Below are positions 19,473 to 29,520 of a DNA stretch of 64,000 bases, piece by piece. Each line of letters opens with the position of its first letter. Positions within the stretch are counted from its first letter, which is position 1. This DNA is from Pseudomonas sp. FP453 (GTDB taxonomy: Bacteria > Pseudomonadota > Gammaproteobacteria > Pseudomonadales > Pseudomonadaceae), in the NCBI RefSeq assembly GCF_030687495.1, contig NZ_CP117435.1, positions 5,150,501-5,214,500 on the forward strand. Reading direction: 5' to 3'. Below the pieces are notes generated by a model. It had not been told where the DNA came from. It saw only the letters and a list, made by a program, of their open reading frames with translations, and did no database searches. Position numbers and translations under genes: made by a program.

Positions 19473-20723
19473 ATGAGCCGCGCAACCATCAGCCAATCGA
19501 TTTCCATCGTCCACCCCATCACCCTCAGCCACGGCAAGAACGCCGAGGTCTGGGACAGCACGGGCAAGCGCTATATCGATTTTGTCGGCGGCATTGGCGT
19601 GCTCAACCTCGGCCATTGCCACCCCGGCGTGGTGGATGCGATTCGTGAGCAAGCGACGAAGTTGACCCACTACGCCTTCAACGCGGCGCCCCACGCGCCT
19701 TACATCGAGCTGATGGAACGTCTCACCGCGTTTATCCCGGTGGATTACCCGGTCAGCGGCATGCTCACCAACAGCGGCGCGGAAGCGGCGGAAAACGCCT
19801 TGAAGATCGTACGCGGCGCCACTGGCCGTACGGCGGTGGTCGCGTTTGACGGCGCCTTTCACGGCCGCACCCTGGCCACCCTGAACCTCAATGGCAAGGT
19901 GGCGCCCTACAAGCAAAAGGTCGGCGTATTACCCGGCCCTGTGTATCACCTGCCCTATCCCAGTGCCGATAACGACGTGACCTGCGCCGAAGCCCTGAAG
20001 GCCATGGACCGCCTGTTCAGCGTGGAAATCGACGTCAATGACGTGGCCTGTTTCATCCTCGAGCCGGTGCAGGGCGAAGGCGGTTTCCTCGCCCTGGACA
20101 GGGAATTCGCCCAAGCCCTGCGGCGCTTCTGCGATGAGAAAAACATCCTGCTGATTGCCGATGAAATCCAATCGGGCTTTGGCCGGACTGGCCAGCGCTT
20201 TGCCTTCTCGCGGTTGGGTATCGAGCCGGACCTGATCCTGCTCGGTAAAAGCATCGCCGGTGGCGTGCCGTTGGGCGCGGTGGTCGGGCGCCAAGCGTTG
20301 CTCGACAACCTGCCCAAGGGCGGACTGGGCGGCACCTATTCCGGCAACCCCATCGCGTGCGCGGCGGCCTTGGCTACCCTTGACGCAATGAGCGATGACC
20401 ACCTGAAAAGCTGGGGTGCACAACAGGAAGAAGCCATCGTCAGCCGCTATGCACGCTGGCGGGCACAAGGCCTGTCACCCTACCTGGGCCGCATGACCGG
20501 TGTCGGCGCCATGCGCGGTATCGAATTGGCCCACGCCGACGGCACGCCCGCCCCACAGCAACTAGCCCAATTGCTGGGCCTGGCGCGGGATGCCGGCTTG
20601 CTGCTGATGCCCAGCGGCAAGTCGCGGCATATCATCCGTTTGCTCGCACCGCTGACGATTGAGCCAGCGGTGCTGGAGGAAGGCCTGGATATCCTCGAGG
20701 CCTGCCTGCGGCAGTTGACCTAG
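19473..20723 (+). CDS. Class III aminotransferase (4-aminobutyrate/2-aminoadipate type)
   Basis: A 416-residue PLP enzyme. Motifs: FVGGIGVLNLGHCHP, NSGAEAAENALKIVR, the EPVQGEGGF loop, DEIQSGFGRTG, and the PLP Lys in LLGKSIAGG. As I recall, it is closest to Pseudomonas putida PP_4108, reported to act on 2-aminoadipate in lysine breakdown, while many databases call it 4-aminobutyrate aminotransferase. It is divergent from the aapJ-like gene, suggesting an old amino-acid uptake/catabolism link. Its stop overlaps the convergent cytochrome gene by 4 bases. Confidence 0.9.
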   Translation: MSRATISQSISIVHPITLSHGKNAEVWDSTGKRYIDFVGGIGVLNLGHCHPGVVDAIREQATKLTHYAFNAAPHAPYIELMERLTAFIPVDYPVSGMLTNSGAEAAENALKIVRGATGRTAVVAFDGAFHGRTLATLNLNGKVAPYKQKVGVLPGPVYHLPYPSADNDVTCAEALKAMDRLFSVEIDVNDVACFILEPVQGEGGFLALDREFAQALRRFCDEKNILLIADEIQSGFGRTGQRFAFSRLGIEPDLILLGKSIAGGVPLGAVVGRQALLDNLPKGGLGGTYSGNPIACAAALATLDAMSDDHLKSWGAQQEEAIVSRYARWRAQGLSPYLGRMTGVGAMRGIELAHADGTPAPQQLAQLLGLARDAGLLLMPSGKSRHIIRLLAPLTIEPAVLEEGLDILEACLRQLT

Positions 20724-22742
20724 TAGCGGGCATCCACGGGCTTGCCGCCGTTGGGCCAGTCCTTGACCTTGTCCGGGAAGTCCGGGCGCGGTTGCCCCGA
20801 GAAGTAGGCCGCCACGTCTACCGCGTCCTGGTCGGACAAACCGCCCTGGCCCAGCGGAAATTGCTCATGGAAGCCAATCGGCATATTGCGTTTGACGAAC
20901 GCCGCCGCCGTATACGTGCGAGCCATGCCGGCGCCGATATTGAACGATTGCTCGCCCCACAGCGGCGGGTAGATCAGCTCACCGTCGGCGCGCGCCAGGC
21001 CCTGGCCGTTGTCGCCATGGCACACCGCGCATTGCTTGGCGTACACCGCCTGGCCATTGGCCAAGTCCGGCTTGATCGCCGGGTCGACCTTGCCCACGCC
21101 ACGCCCGGCAACTTTGTCTTCGGGACGGGTGTTGTTTTTCATCCAGTCGAAGTAGGCGACCATCGCTTGCATATCCGCCGATTGCGGCGCGAGTGGCTTG
21201 CCGTTCATCGAGCGGCGGAAGCAGCCGTTGATGCGCTCTTCCAGGGTCACCACCTTGCCGGCACGTGGGGCGTAGCTGGGGAAGAAGGCCGACACGCCGA
21301 CAAACGGCGAGCCGTCCGCCACGGTGCCGGCGTTGAGATGGCAACTGGTGCAATTGAGCGCATTGCCCACGTTGTCGGGCAGCAGCGCCTTGGTTTGCAG
21401 GTGCAGGCGCATGCCCCGCACCACTTGGTCGGCGTTGGGCGCGGCGAGCAGGTCGGCCAGGCGCGGGGTTTCGAACGCCGATGAATCGGTGGTGGCCGGG
21501 TTGAGTTGCTCGCGCAGTTTTTTCACCTGGGCGGCGCTGATGGGCGTGCCCTCGTTGCCCCAGCGCGTGCGCACAAAGCTGAGGATTTCGGCGATTTCCT
21601 GATCCGCCAGGCGGGCAAATCCGGGCATGGTGTAGACCCGTGGATGGGCGGCCGTTTGCGCGGTTTCCCAACCGGTGAGGGTGATATGCAGCAGCGACGT
21701 CGGGTTGCTGGACGCAATGCTCGGGTTGCCCGCCAGTGGCGGGAACAGGCCTTTGACGCCTGCGCCGTCGCTGCGATGGCAGTCGCTGCAGAACTGCATG
21801 TAACCCAGGCCACCACGGCTGGTGAACAGGTCCGCCGGCGGCGCAGCAGGTGCGTGGGCCACGGACGGCATCGGCAGGTCGTCTTTGCCCGGCGGCAGGG
21901 ATTTGAGGTAGCGGGCGATGGCCGTGAGGTCGTCATCGCTGAAGTGCTGGGTGCTGTGGTGAATCACATCGGCCATGTTGCCGGCGACCGTGGCGAAGCG
22001 GTTTTGCCCGGTCTTGAGCAATTGCACGGTGTCTTCCACGGTCCACAGGTTGCGCAGGCTCAAGGCGCGCCAGTGCTCGACGGTTTCACCGGCCAGGTAA
22101 TGCTGGCCGCTGCTGCCTTCATCGCTCAGGACTTTTTCCTGGAAGGCGATGCCGCGCGGCGTGTGACAGGAACCGCAATGGCCCAGGCCCTGGACCAGGT
22201 AGGCGCCACGGTTGAGCGACGCATCCCGCGTCGGGTCAGGTGCGAACGGCCGTTTATCGAGAAAGGCGAAATTCCACAGCGCCAGGCCCCAGGCGCTGGT
22301 TGAACGGGAAACCCATGTCCGCTTCGAGGTTGGCCTGCTGCACCGGCTCGACGCCTTGCATCAGGTAGGCGTACAGGGCACGCATATCCTCCTCGCTCAT
22401 CTTCGCGTAGGACGGATACGGCATCGCCGGGTACAGGTTACCGCTCGGCGTAACGCCTTCGCGCATGACCCGGTCGAATTGCTCGAAGCTGTAGTTGCCG
22501 ATGCCGGTTTCACGGTCGGGCGTGATATTGCTGGAGAAGATCCTGCCCATCGGCGTACTCAGTTCCAGCCCGCCCGCCATCACCTGGCCTTGCTTGGCGG
22601 TGTGGCAGGCGATGCAGTCGCCCAGTTGCGCGACGTACTTGCCGTGTTCGATCAGCGGGGTGTCGGCGGGGTTGGCGTGCAGGGGAAGCGCCAGACACAG
22701 CGTCGCCCCCAGCATGGCCAGGCGTGCAAGAGAAAGCGCCAT
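20720..22742 (-). pseudogene. Frameshifted pentaheme cytochrome c (AdhB-like N-terminus, TsdA-like C-terminus)
   Basis: Start ATG 22742 with a signal peptide. An extra G in a GGGG run (+ strand CCCC 22287-22290) breaks the frame after FPFNQRLG; the other frame resumes with LALWNFAFLDKR and is open to 20720, giving about 674 residues if joined. Five heme sites are seen: CIACH, CGSCH (near 22170), CSDCH, CTSCH and CAVCH. The first three lie in a region like the cytochrome subunit of PQQ/membrane alcohol dehydrogenases; the last two in a region like diheme thiosulfate dehydrogenase TsdA, including a RINGCFRRSMNG segment whose Cys corresponds to a heme ligand there. No dehydrogenase subunit is adjacent. 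Possible error or decay. Confidence 0.8.
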
Positions 22743-22944
22743 CGTGTTAGTCCTTTAATCACCTGGCCTGGGGTGGTCCCCTCGGCGCAGGTCAGTTGTC
22801 GTTTTTATGGGTTCATCAGGCTTTGGCTGTTGTAACGGATTTACCGGCGGGGGGGGTTGATATGGGTCAGGGGCAAAACGATGGACAAGAGGACGAGGGC
22901 TCAACGACTATCCAGCGCTTACCTCTCTCGCACGGAAGCGCACC

Positions 22945-23448
22945 ATGCTCGACATCCTCCAAGGCACGCCCCTCTGGGTTTACGCGGTTTACCTGTGGAT
23001 TTGCTACTACGGCGTCAAGGCCTGCCTGGGCGGGCGCGAGAATCGGCGCTCGCTGCTGATCCTGCCGGTGGTGCTGGTGGTGTGGTCGCTGATGTCGCTG
23101 GCGCCTTCACTGCTGTCGAGCAGCGCCTGGGCCGGCGGCGCGGTGGTCGGCAGCCTGGTGGGGATGCTGCTGTTCAATGCCCACGGCGCCCGCCTCGACG
23201 CCCATGGCGAAACCCTGGTCCTGCCAGGCACCTGGAAGACCCTGCTGATCTCGCAGTTGTTCTTCGCCGTGAAGTATTACTTCGGCTACCAGCAGGCGGT
23301 GCATCCGTTGCTGCTGAGCACACCGGACATGGTGGCAGCCATCGGCGCGGTCTCGGGATTTACCGTAGGTCTGTTTTGCGGGCGGGCCATCACGCTGCAG
23401 CGGGCGCTTGCCGCCTTGCGCCGCGATGAGGGCAATGTGCTGCCTTGA
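22945..23448 (+). CDS. DUF6622-like membrane protein
   Basis: A 167-residue protein with about five hydrophobic helices, starting at ATG 22945. The N-terminal ILQGTPLWVYAVYLWI pattern is what I recall of DUF6622. No catalytic residues stand out. It is divergent from the cytochrome gene across about 200 bases in which I see nothing further. Confidence 0.72.
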   Translation: MLDILQGTPLWVYAVYLWICYYGVKACLGGRENRRSLLILPVVLVVWSLMSLAPSLLSSSAWAGGAVVGSLVGMLLFNAHGARLDAHGETLVLPGTWKTLLISQLFFAVKYYFGYQQAVHPLLLSTPDMVAAIGAVSGFTVGLFCGRAITLQRALAALRRDEGNVLP

Positions 23449-23519
23449 CCTGATCCCCCCACGCCTTGAAAATGCGCGACGCTTTTTTGTCTCCCGTTTA
23501 CTGAAGTAGTGAAATTTCA

Positions 23520-24224
23520 ATGTCTGATTCCCACCACGAAGAATCCGTAGTCGCCTTGCAATCCAAAGCTGAATACGAAAACGCCATCAATCTTTCACAG
23601 CATGTGCCCGCCGCCAAGATCATCAGCGAGATGGTGCTGGATGCGTTTCACACCTCCAAGGAAAGCGACCAGATCCGCGAGCTGCGCGTGGCCATCCGCC
23701 AGGCCCACGACGCCTTTGACGATGACAAAGCCTACGACCTGATGGGCCAGCTCAAGCAACTCAAGGACGCCGAAGCCGCCGACAGCATTGCCCTGGAAGA
23801 CCTGAGCAGCAAGTTCTCCATCAGCCGCATCCTGTCCAGCTTCAAGGACGACCCCGAGTTCCAGGAGCTGGTCTACGGCCTGGCGTTGAAAGTGCTGAAC
23901 CAGAGCCACCAGGCCATCAGCAACCCAAGCGCCGGCAAGAGCAAGGCCTCCCGTCCGAAGAAAGAAGCCGAAGTGTTTGTAATCAGCAAGGACGGCATCA
24001 GCGTCACCCTGCCATTGCGTACACCGCGCTCGAAGCTGAACGTTGATCGCGAGGCGTTCGAATTCCTCGGTTTCAGCTTTGTCGGTGAAGGCGATGAAGC
24101 CGAGCTGGAAGTGGAAAGCTTTGTGGACAACACCGGCGCCGAGCAGCCGCTCAGCCGCAAGACGGTGATTGCTGCGCTGCAGCAGCAGAGTGCGTTTGAG
24201 GGTTACAGCATCGCGCAGCAGTAA
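23520..24224 (+). CDS. Conserved hypothetical protein
   Basis: A 234-residue acidic soluble protein. The first ~125 residues are predicted helical and heptad-rich (IRELRVAIRQAHDAFDDDKAYDLMGQLKQL). A Lys/Ser-rich linker follows near 140-150, then a beta-rich C-terminal domain (VFVISKDGISVTLPLRTPRSK, FSFVGEGDEAELEVE). No family is recognised. It stands alone between the DUF6622-like gene and a REP cluster. Confidence 0.75.
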   Translation: MSDSHHEESVVALQSKAEYENAINLSQHVPAAKIISEMVLDAFHTSKESDQIRELRVAIRQAHDAFDDDKAYDLMGQLKQLKDAEAADSIALEDLSSKFSISRILSSFKDDPEFQELVYGLALKVLNQSHQAISNPSAGKSKASRPKKEAEVFVISKDGISVTLPLRTPRSKLNVDREAFEFLGFSFVGEGDEAELEVESFVDNTGAEQPLSRKTVIAALQQQSAFEGYSIAQQ

Positions 24225-24253
24225 CGCTTAGCCCGCAACACTGTTGAACCCAA

Positions 24254-24371
24254 TGTGGGAGCTGGCTTGCCTGCGATGGCATCACCTCAGTGCAACTGAT
24301 GTACCGAGGTGTCCGCATCGCAGCGATGCGGCGACCCGACAAGCCAGCTCCCACACAAGCCCGCTCCCACA
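24254..24371. repeat. REP cluster (three copies)
   Basis: TGTGGGAGCTGGCTTGCC on the left, then GGACAAGCCAGCTCCCACA-like and CCCGCTCCCACA copies on the right, with a 12-base direct overlap. The centre is diverged (CATCGCAGCGATGCGG). Lies just beyond the stops of two convergent genes. Confidence 0.85.
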
Positions 24372-24388
24372 TCTGTTTTTGTAGCGGA

Positions 24389-25483
24389 TTACACAGCCCG
24401 CACATCCTGCGCCTCAAACGCCTGCCGAAACCGCTGCATATCCTGCTTGTTCCCCACCGTCACTCGCACCCACTGCGGCCAGTTTTTCCACACCCGCCCG
24501 ACCATCACGCCCTGCTCCGCCAAGCGTTCGATGACCTGTTCGGCCGGTTGCTTCACGTCAATCATGAAGCAGTTGCTCTGCGACACGGTGCAAGTAAAAC
24601 CACGCCCCTTCAGCCAGGCCACGGTCTCGTCGCGCAGTTGCGCATTGAGCGCCTTGCGCTGGGGCAGCAGCTTGACGTCTTCCAGGCTGGCCTTGGCACC
24701 AAGCAGGCCGGAACCGGCCGGGACGTTGTCGCCGCCGAACACCGCCAGTTGTTCCAACAAGGCCGGATGGCCGATCGCCAGGCCCACACGGGCGCCGGCC
24801 ATGCCGTAGATTTTCGAAAAAGTGCGCAACACCAGCAGGTCATCGTGGTCCTTGACCCAACTGATCACGCTGGGGGCGTCGGAGAAGTCGATGTAGGCCT
24901 CGTCCACCACCAGCACGCTGCCCTTGGGTTTGTTCGCAAGGGCCTGGCGGATCGATTCGGTGGGGGTCATGGTGCCCGTGGGGTTGTTGGGGTTGCACAG
25001 GTAGAGCATGCCTGCCTGGGGATCGGCCGCCAGCATCGCGGGCACGTCGTGGGCGTGTTCGGCGTTGAGGCTGACCTCCTGCACCGGCGCCTTGCGCGAC
25101 TCGGCCGCCTGGCGCGGCACTTCGTAGGACGGCGTGGCCATCACCAGGCCACGGCTTTCGTTGGTGAACGCCAGCACCGCAAAGCGCAGGGCCGCCATGG
25201 AGCCGGCAAACACCGCCACCTGGTCCTCGGCAATCCCTTGCTGCTGGGCAAACAGCCCGGCCAACGCGTACATGTGGCCGTAGGGATACAACCCGGCCGT
25301 GGCAATGCCGCGCTGCATCGCCTCACGCGCCGCGCCTGAGGGGCCGTAGGGGCTTTCGTTGTAGTTGAGCCGCACCTTGTCCGCCTTGCCCGGCTTGGGG
25401 CTGGCCACCGCCCAATCCAGGCGCCCCAACAATGGCAGGGCAGCGCCCACGGCGAGAAGGGACCGACGACTAACGCTGACCAT
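24389..25483 (-). CDS. Tat-exported HisC-like aminotransferase
   Basis: A 364-residue class I/II PLP aminotransferase. ATG 25483 follows AAGGAG; the longer frame to 25576 is not needed. The N-terminus is a twin-arginine signal (SVSRRSLLAVGAALPLLG) with Arg6-Arg7, so the folded PLP enzyme should be exported. Family motifs: RLNYNESPYGPS, NPNNPTGT, DEAYIDFS, and the PLP Lys in RTFSKIYGMAGARVG. Biosynthetic HisC is cytoplasmic, so this is probably not the histidine-pathway enzyme. No siderophore genes adjoin. Confidence 0.88.
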   Translation of the reverse strand: MVSVSRRSLLAVGAALPLLGRLDWAVASPKPGKADKVRLNYNESPYGPSGAAREAMQRGIATAGLYPYGHMYALAGLFAQQQGIAEDQVAVFAGSMAALRFAVLAFTNESRGLVMATPSYEVPRQAAESRKAPVQEVSLNAEHAHDVPAMLAADPQAGMLYLCNPNNPTGTMTPTESIRQALANKPKGSVLVVDEAYIDFSDAPSVISWVKDHDDLLVLRTFSKIYGMAGARVGLAIGHPALLEQLAVFGGDNVPAGSGLLGAKASLEDVKLLPQRKALNAQLRDETVAWLKGRGFTCTVSQSNCFMIDVKQPAEQVIERLAEQGVMVGRVWKNWPQWVRVTVGNKQDMQRFRQAFEAQDVRAV

Positions 25484-25577
25484 GGGGTAACTCCTTGTAA
25501 GGCGGGGATGGATTCGCACAACTCGTACAGAGGGGTATGACGAGAAAAGCGTAGTCCGATTTAACCGCGCGCCCAAG

Positions 25578-25613
25578 AAAAAGCCCCGCGCTTCTGTCGA
25601 AGGCGGGGCTCTT
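25578..25613 (-). terminator. Terminator of the cyo operon
   Basis: On the minus strand AGCCCCGC pairs with GCGGGGCT around a loop, followed by TTTTTC, directly after the cyoE stop. Confidence 0.85.
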
Positions 25614-25628
25614 TCACTGCGGGACCAC

Positions 25629-26516
25629 TCAGTGAGCGTAGGTCAGCAACAGCTCTTTCGGCACTTGGAAATCCAGGGACATCATCACGCTGAGCGCGGT
25701 GATGGTGAAGATCGAGAACACGAACAGCTTGCGCGCCCAGACGGTGTCATCCACCGCCTTGTAGCCGGTCCAGGCCATGTACAACCAGTACATGCCCATG
25801 GCGGCAGCGACGGCGAGGTAGCTCATGCCGGCGTAGCCACTGAAGGTCAACATCAAGGTCGCCACAAGGAAGGCCAGGATGTACAGCAGGATGTGTTTCT
25901 TGGCCACCTGGATGCCACGCTTGACCGGCAGAACCGGAATCGACGCAGCCAGGTAGTCATTGAAGCGGAAGATCGCAATGGCGTAGGAGTGCGGCATCTG
26001 CCACAGGCTGAACATCACCAGTAGCGTCAGCGCGGCCATGTCGAAGCTATTGGTCACAGCCACATAACCAATCACCGGCGGCATCGCCCCCGACAGACTG
26101 CCCACCAGCGTGCCGTGAACCGACTTGCGCTTGAGGTACAGGCTGTAGAGGCCGACGTAGATGACAAACCCGATCACGGCAAACAGCGCCGCCAGCGGGT
26201 TGGCCACCTTGTACAACAACGCCACGCCGGCAACACCGAGGACGGTCGCATAGATCAGTGCCAGTTTCAGGGAGATAAGGCCCTGGACCAGCACGCGATT
26301 CTTGGTGCGCTCCATCTTGATATCGATGTCACGGTCGATGCAGTTGTTGAACACGCAACCGGAAGCAACCACCAGGGACGTACCGATCATCGCAGCCAGG
26401 AAAATGGCCAGATCGACATGTCCCTTGGAGGCCAGGAAGAAACCGCCCGCCACAGAAAGCACGTTACCGAAAATGATCCCCGGTTTGGTGATTTGGATAA
26501 AGTGCTTAAGCGACAT
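25629..26516 (-). CDS. cyoE: Protoheme IX farnesyltransferase (heme O synthase)
   Basis: A 295-residue UbiA-family membrane enzyme with about nine helices. The prenyl-diphosphate-binding Asp motif is [12 protein letters not shown] and the second Asp region follows in the later loop. It adds the farnesyl group to heme b to form heme O for the Cyo oxidase. Last gene of cyoABCDE, 11 bases after cyoD, followed by a terminator. Confidence 0.97.
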   Translation of the reverse strand: MSLKHFIQITKPGIIFGNVLSVAGGFFLASKGHVDLAIFLAAMIGTSLVVASGCVFNNCIDRDIDIKMERTKNRVLVQGLISLKLALIYATVLGVAGVALLYKVANPLAALFAVIGFVIYVGLYSLYLKRKSVHGTLVGSLSGAMPPVIGYVAVTNSFDMAALTLLVMFSLWQMPHSYAIAIFRFNDYLAASIPVLPVKRGIQVAKKHILLYILAFLVATLMLTFSGYAGMSYLAVAAAMGMYWLYMAWTGYKAVDDTVWARKLFVFSIFTITALSVMMSLDFQVPKELLLTYAH

Positions 26517-26527
26517 CGGGTCTTACC

Positions 26528-26869
26528 TCACTTCGCCATCATGAACGTATGGATGCTGAACATGATCCATATCGACAGGCCAACCAGCAGCAGGATTACC
26601 AACCCTGCGAACACAAACGCAATCACGTTATCGCGCTGCTCTTTGGAACGATCCAGGTGCAGGAAGTACACCAGGTGAACCAGAACCTGAATCACCGCGA
26701 ATGCCAGCACGATCATCAAGGTGATCGATTTCGGCAGGGTCGGGTACATCACCAGACCAAACGGGATGAGCGTCAGGATTACCGACAGGATGAAGCCGAT
26801 GGCGTACGACTTGACGCTGCCGTGGCTCGAATCATGGCTGTCATGGTCATGGGAGTGTGCATTAGCCAT
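26528..26869 (-). CDS. cyoD: Cytochrome bo3 ubiquinol oxidase subunit IV
   Basis: A 113-residue protein with a His/Asp/Ser-rich N-terminus (SHDHDSHDSSHGS) and three membrane helices, the usual CyoD form. It helps assemble the Cyo complex. Its start overlaps the cyoC stop by one base. Confidence 0.96.
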   Translation of the reverse strand: MANAHSHDHDSHDSSHGSVKSYAIGFILSVILTLIPFGLVMYPTLPKSITLMIVLAFAVIQVLVHLVYFLHLDRSKEQRDNVIAFVFAGLVILLLVGLSIWIMFSIHTFMMAK

Positions 26870-27495
26870 TACAGAGTCCCCATCAGGTAAACAACGGTGA
26901 AGACGCAGATCCAGACCACGTCCAGGAAGTGCCAGAACAGGCTCAGGCAGCTCAGGCGAGTCTTGTTGGTGTTGGTCAGGCCGTGTTTATTGACCTGATA
27001 CATCATCACCGCCATCCACAGCAGGCCGGCCGTTACGTGCAGACCGTGGGTGCCTACCAGCGTGAAGAACGCGGACAGGAAGCCACTACGGTGCGGACCG
27101 TAGCCTTCGGAGATCAGCAGGTGGAACTCGTTGATCTCCATGCCGATGAAGCCCAGGCCGAACAGGAAGGTCAGGCCCAACCAGCTCAGTACGCCTTTCT
27201 TGTTGCCCTTGTAGAAGGCCAACATGGCGAAGCCGTAGGTGATCGAACTGAACAACAGCAAGGCGGTTTCACCGAGCACGTAAGGCAGTTCGAAGATGTC
27301 GTGGCCCGACGGGCCACCCGCTACGTTGTTTACCAGTACCGCGTACACCGCGAAGATCGACGCAAACAAGATGCAGTCGGTCATCAGGTAGAGCCAGAAA
27401 CCGAAAACGGTCATCGGCCCCGAGTCGTGGTGATGGTCATCGTGCCCATGGTCATCGACATGGGCGTGTCCAGCATTGGTCACTAAGTTCGACAT
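26869..27495 (-). CDS. cyoC: Cytochrome bo3 ubiquinol oxidase subunit III
   Basis: A 208-residue protein with five membrane helices and the subunit III pattern ([53 protein letters not shown]). The N-terminus is His/Asp-rich. It lies 3 bases after cyoB and stabilises the oxidase core. Confidence 0.97.
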   Translation of the reverse strand: MSNLVTNAGHAHVDDHGHDDHHHDSGPMTVFGFWLYLMTDCILFASIFAVYAVLVNNVAGGPSGHDIFELPYVLGETALLLFSSITYGFAMLAFYKGNKKGVLSWLGLTFLFGLGFIGMEINEFHLLISEGYGPHRSGFLSAFFTLVGTHGLHVTAGLLWMAVMMYQVNKHGLTNTNKTRLSCLSLFWHFLDVVWICVFTVVYLMGTL

Positions 27496-27498
27496 GGT

Positions 27499-29517
27499 TT
27501 AAGCCTGTTCCAACGAGGTTTCAACACGGTTGGCCGGGATCTTCTTCTCGGCTACCAGGCGAGCGTGCTGCTCGGCTTCGATGCGTTCGATCTCTTCGAC
27601 CGGCACCATGTAGCCTTGATCGTCACGGGCTGCGTGAACGATGAAGTAACCGATAGTGCCAACCAGGCTCGCGATTGCCAGCCACCAGATGTGCCAGATC
27701 ATCGCGAAACCGAACACGGTCAACAGCGCACCCATCACCACGCCAGTGGCGGTGTTGCTTGGCATGTGGATCGGTTCGTACTTGGCCGGCTTCTGGTACG
27801 CAGTACCGTCTTCCTTGGCTTCGGTGAACGCATCAATGGTGTTCGCAGTCGGGATCACGGCGAAGTTGTAGAACGGTGGTGGCGACGAAGTCGACCATTC
27901 CAGGGTGTGGCCATTCCATGGGTCGCCGGAGTCGCAAGCGTTCTGCTTACGGTCACGGATACTCACGTACAGCTGGATCAGCTGGCAGGCGATACCGACC
28001 GCGATCATGATCGCACCGAACATGGCAACGTACAGGTACGGTACCCACTCAGGGTTGGTAGTAGCGTTCAGACGACGGGTCATGCCCATGAAGCCCAGTG
28101 CATAGAGCGGCATGAACGCGACGAAGAAGCCCGAGATCCAGAACCAGAATGCAGCCTTGCCCCAGCCTTCGTGCAGCTTGAAGCCGAACGCTTTCGGGAA
28201 GTAGAAGCTGAAACCAGCGATGTAACCGAATACCGCACCACCGATGATCACGTTATGGAAGTGCGCGATCACGAACAGGCTGTTGTGCAGGACGAAGTCA
28301 GCACCCGGGATGGCCAGCAGTACGCCAGTCATGCCGCCGATGGCGAAGGTCACCATGAAGCCCAGGGTCCACAGAACCTGGCTGGTCATGCGCAGACGAC
28401 CGTGGTAGATGGTGAATAGCCAGTTGAATAGCTTCACCCCCGTCGGGATGGAAATCAGCATCGTCGCCAGGCCGAAGAAGGCGTTGACGCTGGCCCCCGA
28501 ACCCATGGTGAAGAAGTGGTGCAGCCAAACCATGAAGCCCAGTACAGAGATTGCGCCCGATGCGTAAACCATCGAGTGGTGACCGAACAGGCGCTTGCCG
28601 GTAAAGGTCGAGATCACTTCGGAGAAGATACCGAACGCTGGCAGGATCAGGATGTACACCTCAGGGTGACCCCATGCCCAGAACAGGTTCACGTACATCA
28701 TTGGATTGCCACCAAGTTCATTGGTGAAAATGTGGAAATCCAGGTAACGGTCAAGCGACAGCAGCGCCATGGTGGCGGCCAGGATCGGGAACGAAGCCAC
28801 GATCAGGACGTTGGCCCAGGTGCAGGTCCAGGTGAAGATCGGCATGTCCATCAGTTTCATGCCAGGGGCGCGCATTTTCAGCACGGTGGCCAGGAAGTTG
28901 ACCCCCGTCAGCGTCGTCCCGAGTCCTGATAGCTGTAGGGCCCAGATGTAGTAGTCCACACCCACGCCAGGGCTGTATTGCAGGCCCGACAATGGCGGAT
29001 ACGCAACCCAACCGGTCTTGGCGAATTCGCCGACGCCCAGGGATACGTTGATCAGCACCACGCCGGACACCAGCAGCCAGAAGCTCAGGGAGTTCAGGAA
29101 CGGGTAGGCAACGTCACGCGCGCCGATCTGCAGCGGCACTGCAAGGTTCATCAGGCCGGTGAAGAATGGCATCGCCATGAAGATGATCATGATCACACCG
29201 TGGGCGGTGAAGATCTGGTCATAGTGTTCAGGTGGCAGGTAGCCAGGCGAACCCTCGGTGGCCATGGCCAGCTGGGTACGCATCATGATGGCGTCGGCAA
29301 AGCCGCGCAGCAGCATGACCATGGCCACGATGATGTACATGACACCGATTTTCTTGTGGTCAACCGAAGTCAGCCACTCGGTCCACAGGTAGGTCCACTT
29401 CTTGAAATAAGTGATTGCCGCAAACAGCCCCAGACCACCCAGCGCGATCATGGCGATGGTAATCATCACAATCGGCTCGTGGAACGGGATCGCATCCCAA
29501 CTTAATTTACCAAACAT
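27499..29517 (-). CDS. cyoB: Cytochrome bo3 ubiquinol oxidase subunit I
   Basis: A 672-residue heme-copper oxidase core subunit with about 15 helices. [17 protein letters not shown] holds the Cu-B His cross-linked to Tyr, and the low-spin and high-spin heme His residues lie in [11 protein letters not shown] and VIAHFHNVI. It reduces oxygen with quinol electrons and pumps protons. Second gene of the operon, 3 bases from cyoA. Confidence 0.98.
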   Translation of the reverse strand: MFGKLSWDAIPFHEPIVMITIAMIALGGLGLFAAITYFKKWTYLWTEWLTSVDHKKIGVMYIIVAMVMLLRGFADAIMMRTQLAMATEGSPGYLPPEHYDQIFTAHGVIMIIFMAMPFFTGLMNLAVPLQIGARDVAYPFLNSLSFWLLVSGVVLINVSLGVGEFAKTGWVAYPPLSGLQYSPGVGVDYYIWALQLSGLGTTLTGVNFLATVLKMRAPGMKLMDMPIFTWTCTWANVLIVASFPILAATMALLSLDRYLDFHIFTNELGGNPMMYVNLFWAWGHPEVYILILPAFGIFSEVISTFTGKRLFGHHSMVYASGAISVLGFMVWLHHFFTMGSGASVNAFFGLATMLISIPTGVKLFNWLFTIYHGRLRMTSQVLWTLGFMVTFAIGGMTGVLLAIPGADFVLHNSLFVIAHFHNVIIGGAVFGYIAGFSFYFPKAFGFKLHEGWGKAAFWFWISGFFVAFMPLYALGFMGMTRRLNATTNPEWVPYLYVAMFGAIMIAVGIACQLIQLYVSIRDRKQNACDSGDPWNGHTLEWSTSSPPPFYNFAVIPTANTIDAFTEAKEDGTAYQKPAKYEPIHMPSNTATGVVMGALLTVFGFAMIWHIWWLAIASLVGTIGYFIVHAARDDQGYMVPVEEIERIEAEQHARLVAEKKIPANRVETSLEQA

Positions 29518-29520
29518 CGT

